A stretch of DNA of 10,847 nucleotides from Baffinella frigidus (Eukaryota > Cryptophyceae > Cryptomonadales > Baffinellaceae), in NCBI GenBank assembly GCA_026770585.1, contig MU646409.1:511727-522573 (forward strand). The letters are read 5' to 3'. Made by a program: the position numbers and the translations under genes. The notes below the pieces were generated by a model. That model did not search any database, was not told the DNA's origin, and saw nothing but the letters and a program-made list of their open reading frames with translations. Positions within the stretch are counted from its first letter, which is position 1. Each line of letters opens with the position of its first letter. Positions 8,101-10,847 of this stretch are shown piece by piece.

Positions 8101-9324
8101 TCCACCCACGCGTGATTTATTCAGCCGAGATTGCCAGGCATGGCAGCGCACACGCGTCGCGTTGGTGCCAGGGCTGTGGTGTGGTGTGCGTGTGGCAGGA
8201 TAGTGGCTAGTGTCTACCGCGAGTCTCACGAGGTGCACAAAGCCCCCCCCCCCCTCGCCCCTGGGACCTTCTGAAGCCGGTGTGGCACACATTTACGACT
8301 AGTAACTTTTTTTGGATCCTCGAAAGAGCTTTTCAAGAAAAGTTTGTGATGCTTTTGTTCCAGCAGTAAGGTACTTGCCCCTGAGGCGTTGCGGCATTAA
8401 GTGTAATTACGTCTTTGAGGCGGGCCTGTGCTGTCGGTGTGTTCCGCGGGGTGCCGGCTTGGGGTTTGGGGTTTGGGGTCTGGGGTTTGGGGTTTGGGGC
8501 TGAGGCCCGACGGCGTGGCCGTTGAACACACACGCGCCCACAAGACCCCGGTGTGCCCGAGGCTGTGCTCTGTTCAAGTTGCTGGGGTTGCTCGCCACGA
8601 TGACACCCGCCGCCCCTAGCAAGGTCCCAGCCACGATGCACACCCGCCGCCCCTGGCAACCGCGTTCCTAGGCAACTAGGAATAACGCCAACGAAGGTCC
8701 CCAGGGCGGCGCGTGGCCTTGGGAGACATTAGGTTTGGGTATCCCCTCCCCTGTACCAGGTGCGCGGGCTGACTTGTGGTGGTGGTTGTCAAGAGTAATG
8801 AGCCTAATGCCTGCATCCATGGCTTCCCTCTCCGCCCGAGGCGGGCCCGTCCTCGGGTCCGGGCCCGCCTCGGGTCCGGGCCCGCCTCGGGTCCGTGCTG
8901 CCACGAAAGGTGCGCACGAAAGCTTGGATGCTTGACACACACCCGAGGCAGCCTGTGGAACGGGTTGCTGTCCGCCGACCAGGGTTCCTCGCTCATAACA
9001 AAGTGCCGCCCCCTAGGACCCTACAGTAGGCCTACGCCTAGGGCCCTAAGGTGATCTCAGGTGGGGGGGGCAGTTTGTTATGAGCGAGGTACCCCTGTAT
9101 GTTGGGAGGTCTGAAAAGAAGAGGGATCTAACTGCATGCACGGTGCTCGCAGGCTGGCGAAGCAAGGGGCCGCGCTCATCCGCATCAACCTCGACTTCCC
9201 CAACGTGCCTGCCGGGGGACGTGACCGCCTCTCTGTGCGCGGGGGGGTACGTGACACGCTGCTGGCGATTGACGCCGCTGCAACCCGCCTCATGCAATCC
9301 ACGCCGCTGCAACGCGCGTCGTGA
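5081..9324 (+). CDS. SIR2-family NAD-dependent protein deacylase (sirtuin-like), seven exons
   Basis: Sirtuins use NAD+ to remove acyl groups from lysine, and some transfer ADP-ribose. Proposed exons are 5081-5415, 5615-5742, 5849-5871, 6996-7056, 7179-7798, 7950-8038 and 9153-9324. They total 1428 bases and join in one frame to encode 475 residues. The start is the first ATG after an in-frame TGA at 5075, with a purine at -3 and G at +4. Motifs in order: GAGFSADSG (92-100, NAD binding), LCVPSWL and FFGFWGACFNDY (123-147), FVFTSNVD (169-176, the TQNID position), IHG (192-194, catalytic His193), C201 with C205 or C206, C353 and C356 (zinc), RPNVLMF (361-367), GAGKRVPTVR (405-414) and LIRINLDFP (427-435). 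The first ~75 residues are an Ala/Ser/Arg-rich extension without a recognised domain. Residues ~230-350, between the zinc pairs, are a Gly-rich low-complexity insertion. The family call is firm. Exon 3's end and the intron 4 and 5 borders are less certain. Confidence 0.85.
5416..5614 (+). other. Intron 1 of the sirtuin-like gene
   Basis: The donor is GTGAGC after CCCAGC and the acceptor is GGCTGGCAG. Splicing rebuilds GDIPAYHRMDLEYGDLC, where the frame otherwise stops at TGA (5417-5419). The rebuilt stretch matches the usual layout of this SIR2 subfamily, in which a DIPAY-like string is followed by an LCxPxWL string. Confidence 0.85.
5743..5848 (+). other. Intron 2 of the sirtuin-like gene
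   Basis: The donor is GTACCC after CACGCTG and the acceptor is GGGGACGCAG. Joining the split glycine codon gives PPHAGYGVVRRW, matching the PHxGYxxLRRW helix common in this family. The intron is 106 bases long. Confidence 0.82.
6461..6546. repeat. 86 bp foldback element with 22 bp inverted arms
   Basis: The left arm 6461-6482 begins GGGCTCCTCATTAAAAACAT. The right arm 6525-6546 is its reverse complement with two mismatches in 22. The interior is 42 bases. It resembles a tiny MITE or foldback element. No clear target-site duplication flanks it. A related GGTCTCCTCATT string starts the hairpin at 6738. Confidence 0.75.
6738..6760. repeat. Perfect 10 bp stem hairpin in intron 3
   Basis: GGTCTCCTCA, TTT, TGAGGAGACC is a perfect inverted repeat with a three-base loop. 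Its arm is a near-match to the start of the foldback at 6461, and both right arms are followed by AGATT. It may be a relic end of the same element family. Confidence 0.8.
7057..7178 (+). repeat. Intron 4: CCCTAAA telomere-type repeats with GC-AG borders
   Basis: The tract is mostly CCCTAAA, CCCCAAA and degenerate forms, then AACGCAG. There is no GT dinucleotide between the TSNVD exon and the next exon, so a standard donor is absent. Using GCATAA as donor after GCTG and GCAG as acceptor restores HFATAGIAGERVYEIHG, which spans the TSNVD and catalytic HG motifs. Reading through instead stops at TAA within the repeats. The edges carry the imperfect direct repeat GCTGGCAT (7053-7060) and GCAGGGAT (7175-7182), six of eight bases matching. 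Confidence 0.8.
7799..7949 (+). repeat. Intron 5: CCCTAAA telomere-type repeats
   Basis: The tract is CCCTCAACCCT, CCCTAAA and variants. The donor is GTCAAA after CGCGCG and the acceptor is GAAGCAG before ATGGTGGCG; an AG three bases earlier (GTGAAG) is also possible and would add one Gln. Splicing joins YKRWVRRA to MVAMKTGAKVVVLE in phase 0. The tract is bordered by CGGTCAA (7797-7803) and CGGTGAA (7939-7945), six of seven bases matching, which resembles a target-site duplication. Confidence 0.8.
8458..8502 (+). repeat. GGGGTTT tract in intron 6
   Basis: About six copies of a GGGGTTT or GGGGTCT unit, the G-rich orientation of a telomere-like repeat. This is opposite to the CCCTAAA orientation in introns 4 and 5. 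Four or more G-runs in a row would allow a G-quadruplex. Confidence 0.88.
8594..8661 (+). repeat. Two-copy ~37 bp tandem repeat
   Basis: GCCACGATGACACCCGCCGC and CCCTAGCAA recur as GCCACGATGCACACCCGCCG and CCCCTGGCAA. The two copies are adjacent with a few base differences. Confidence 0.83.
8851..8895 (+). repeat. 17 bp GC-rich tandem repeat
   Basis: The unit CCTCGGGTCCGGGCCCG is present twice in full at 8851-8884, with a partial third copy after that. A related reversed string, GAGGCGGGCCCG, precedes it at 8839-8849. It lies within intron 6. Confidence 0.88.
8980..9097. mobile_element. 118 bp MITE-like element with ~33 bp terminal inverted repeats
   Basis: The left end contains CCTCGCTCATAACAAAGTGC. 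The right end contains the reverse complement with few differences (CAGTTTGTTATGAGCGAGGT ending CCCCTG). The arms read CAGGG...CCCCC. The interior has smaller palindromes such as GTAGGCCTAC at 9026-9035. No protein is encoded, so any movement would need a transposase elsewhere. No clear target-site duplication is visible. It lies in intron 6 just before the last exon. Confidence 0.82.
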
Positions 9325-9523
9325 GGAGTTGGTAGGGCGGAGGGTCACGCCGCAGTCACCCCAGATGTACGTGGCATGTCTACTGCGCGGGAAATACAGT
9401 AACGACAGCTTGTAACGCTCCCAGATAAGGTGTGGTTGAGGGTCGGGAGGCTCCTTGGCCTCTCTCACAGGGTTGCACTCCTCGTGGCTCACACCAGCTG
9501 CACCAGTCGTTGGATTGCTAAAT
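9325..9523. other. Downstream flank of the sirtuin-like gene
   Basis: This is the presumed 3' untranslated and intergenic DNA after the TGA at 9322-9324. A minus-strand frame crosses it but also crosses the last exon and shows no recognisable domain, so it is treated as a shadow. No clear polyadenylation signal is seen. Confidence 0.45.
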
Positions 9524-9615
9524 GTGTGTGCACACACGTACTCTGGGGTCTGAATCAACCAGGCATTGTCGACAACATACCATCATCACGTGATCTTGCA
9601 GGCCTGCCTGCAAGA
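9524..9615. promoter_or_regulatory. Cluster of four palindromes, possible protein-binding region
   Basis: Within 92 bases lie GTGTGTGCACACAC (9524-9537), TTGTCGACAA (9566-9575), ATCACGTGAT (9585-9594, containing a CACGTG E/G-box core) and TCTTGCAGGC-CT-GCCTGCAAGA (9594-9615). All arms are perfect. The dense symmetry in otherwise ordinary intergenic DNA suggests binding sites or cruciform potential. The role is inferred only. Confidence 0.45.
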
Positions 9616-9940
9616 GACCCGACCGTGCTCATTCCATCTTCATTCTGCATCTAATAGCATACACCGCACCTAGCGCACCAGGGTGTCGCAGCAAACGATG
9701 TCAACAGCGCGAGTCGCCATGCGCCGCTCCCAGGGGGGGGTCGCTCGGTGTCCAGAGTCGCGTCCTCCCCCCGACCCACAGGGTAGGACACGCCACCGGA
9801 CATGGCGCCAGCCCCGACCCTTGCTGCCCCCCGTATCAACCCTGTCTCTCCTGTGGGCCACCACACTCGAAACCTGTCTGCCACTTGTTCAAGGCGGCAG
9901 CGCAGGGTCTGGCGCCGTAGGGTCCGAGCCTGCACCCGGC
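9616..9940. other. Intergenic GC-rich stretch with no recognised gene
   Basis: Several overlapping frames occur on both strands, but none carries a recognisable domain. No RNA gene is evident. Confidence 0.4.
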
Positions 9941-9948
9941 GCCTCCGC

Positions 9949-10023
9949 CGACCCTACAGCCGACGCCCACCCCGACCCTGCAGCCGACGCCCCCCCCGAC
10001 CCTGCAGCCGACGCCCCCCCCGA
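9949..10023 (+). repeat. 24 bp tandem repeat, about three units
   Basis: The unit is roughly GACCCTGCAGCCGACGCCCC followed by CCCC. In one plus frame it reads as DPAADAPP repeats and in a minus frame as SGGASAAG repeats, so it could lengthen a protein in whole-codon steps. The first unit is diverged. Confidence 0.88.
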
Positions 10024-10041
10024 CCACCACAGCAGCGGCCC

Positions 10042-10224
10042 CTGTGCGCCAGCCACACTTGCGGACCCGAGGCGGCAGAAGTCGGCGTCGCCTCGCAAGT
10101 CGGCAAGAGTGGGTATGATGTGGAGGTCTTCTCGCTCGTCCATCTCCCACGCGGCAGCATGCGCGATCTCCGCGGCTGGGTCTCGCGCCGCGTTGTAGTG
10201 CCGCCCCGACGGCAGCACGATGTG
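10042..10224 (-). CDS. Possible exon of an unidentified minus-strand protein
   Basis: This is part of a 148-codon minus frame (9889-10335). The central segment reads HIVLPSGRHYNAARDPAAEI, AHAAAWEMDEREDLHIIPTL and ADLRGDADFCRLGSASVAGA. It has balanced, non-repetitive composition, unlike the Gly/Ala-rich repeat that follows. A CAG acceptor-like site (GGTTGGCGGCAG) lies just upstream on this strand, consistent with an internal exon. The family is not recognised. The orientation is tail to tail with the sirtuin-like gene. The plus-strand frame over the same bases is Arg/Ser/Ala-rich and less protein-like. Confidence 0.35.
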
Positions 10225-10374
10225 TCTGCCGCCAACCCGCCCCACGCACCATGTCAGGCCGCCGAGAAGTGAAAGCCACGCTGCCAGCCCCCGGACACCC
10301 AGGGGGGTGCCACCACCGCTGCCACAACCAGCCACACTGCCTACAAGGATATCTAGGTTACATGAACCCAGAAC

Positions 10375-10414
10375 TTAAGAACCCGCACCGGTTTTGGGGC
10401 CTGCGTGTTCTTAA
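10375..10414. repeat. 40 bp hairpin with 13 bp arms
   Basis: TTAAGAACCCGCA and TGCGTGTTCTTAA are inverted with one mismatch in 13, around a 14-base C/G/T loop. It lies 12 bases before a second perfect hairpin. Confidence 0.8.
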
Positions 10415-10426
10415 TTTTGTACCAGA

Positions 10427-10456
10427 TGGTTGACTAAATCTCGCGTTAGTCAACCA
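10427..10456. repeat. 30 bp hairpin with perfect 11 bp arms
   Basis: TGGTTGACTAA, ATCTCGCG, TTAGTCAACCA. The stem is perfect and less GC-rich than the surroundings. Together with the hairpin at 10375-10414 it could be a mobile-element end or a transcript 3' structure. Neither is proven. Confidence 0.82.
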
Positions 10457-10715
10457 GCAGCTACTTCTTGAAGAAAACAGACACCGGCGGAGGCTCGACC
10501 AAGGGTGTTGTTATGCCGCCCGGATATCCCTGTAGTGCCCCTGCATCCGGGCAACGCGCACCCCCACGACAGAGAGGCTACGGCCACGTGCGCCATTCCA
10601 GCACACCTGCCACAACCCATTCCCAACAGCCCAGACACCCGCCACCCCGCAACGCAACGCAACAGCTTACAGGGGGGATCGCCCAGCGTTGACCCTGCCT
10701 GCGGCCGAGGGAGAA
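10457..10715. other. Intergenic stretch with no recognised gene
   Basis: Short overlapping frames on both strands lack motifs. CA- and CC-rich composition dominates. Nothing else is evident before the microsatellite. Confidence 0.4.
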
Positions 10716-10720
10716 GGGTA

Positions 10721-10847
10721 GCTAGGTAGGTAGGTAGGTAGGTAGGTGGGTAGGTGGGTGGTCAGGTAGGTAGGTAGGTAGGTAGGTAGGTAGGTAGGTA
10801 GGTAGGTAGGTAGGTAGGTAGGTAGGTAGGTAGGTAGGTAGGTAGGT
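10721..10847 (+). repeat. GGTA tetranucleotide microsatellite
   Basis: A nearly pure GGTA run with a few GGTG substitutions near 10745-10765, continuing to the last base of the window. Its true length is not visible. The interrupted left part and pure right part suggest ongoing expansion towards the right. Confidence 0.97.

Larger units (their letters stand above)
8039..9152 (+). other. Long intron 6 of the sirtuin-like gene
   Basis: The donor is AG/GTGCGC after the codons for RDNSN. The acceptor is GGTGCTCGCAG before GCTGGCG. The split AGG codon gives VRDNSNRLAKQGAALIRINL, which is the continuous order expected for this family with no gap. The 1114-base intron carries a poly-C run near 8243-8255, a GGGGTTT tract, two tandem repeats and a terminal-inverted-repeat element. 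No separate gene inside it is convincing. Confidence 0.82.

Noticed and set aside
8312-8503. Small plus-strand frame in intron 6
   Set aside because: The end is a translated GGGGTTT tract and the start lacks any recognisable domain.
5081-9324. Treating the sirtuin-like locus as a broken pseudogene
   Set aside because: All seven exons carry expected motifs in order and join in one frame without internal stops. The non-GT intron is a caution but does not by itself show loss of function.
9046-9558. 170-codon minus-strand frame
   Set aside because: It overlaps the MITE-like element's inverted repeat and the last sirtuin exon, which has clear family motifs on the plus strand.

Overview
The window looks like nuclear DNA of a eukaryote, most likely a microalga or other protist. 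Introns split the one convincing gene, there is no bacterial operon structure, and degenerate copies of the TTTAGGG telomere-type heptamer occur both in a 2.2 kb block and inside introns. Coding exons are GC-rich while the anonymous DNA is mixed. A cryptophyte or dinoflagellate-like alga would fit, but the sequence alone does not settle the lineage.

Layout. Positions 1-2260 are a degenerate TTTAGGG-type block that contains a ~420 bp internal duplication and the first of two ~110 bp non-telomeric direct repeats (the second straddles its right edge). Positions 2360-4090 hold a 413/415 bp direct repeat pair with no convincing gene, separated by TTAGGGG-like and TTTAGTG arrays. Positions 4140-4500 are purine- and pyrimidine-strand-biased low-complexity DNA. 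A minus-strand open frame (4512-5108) carries a zinc-knuckle-like Cys/His motif and may be a retroelement remnant.

The main gene runs from 5081 to 9324 on the plus strand. It can be rebuilt as seven exons that join in frame to give a 475-residue SIR2-family (sirtuin-like) NAD-dependent deacylase. It has the NAD-binding GAGFSADSG motif, the TSNVD motif, the catalytic HG motif, two zinc-binding Cys pairs and a C-terminal NAD-site segment. Two of its introns consist almost wholly of CCCTAAA-type telomeric repeats. Both are bordered by short imperfect direct repeats, and one appears to use a GC-AG splice pair. The last intron holds a third G-rich telomere-like tract, two short tandem repeats and a 118 bp terminal-inverted-repeat element.

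Positions 9325-10847 contain a cluster of short palindromes, a 24 bp tandem repeat, a protein-like minus-strand frame of unknown function, two adjacent hairpins, and a GGTA microsatellite that runs to the window edge. The telomere-type DNA is interstitial rather than a chromosome end: its G-rich strand points inward from the left edge.
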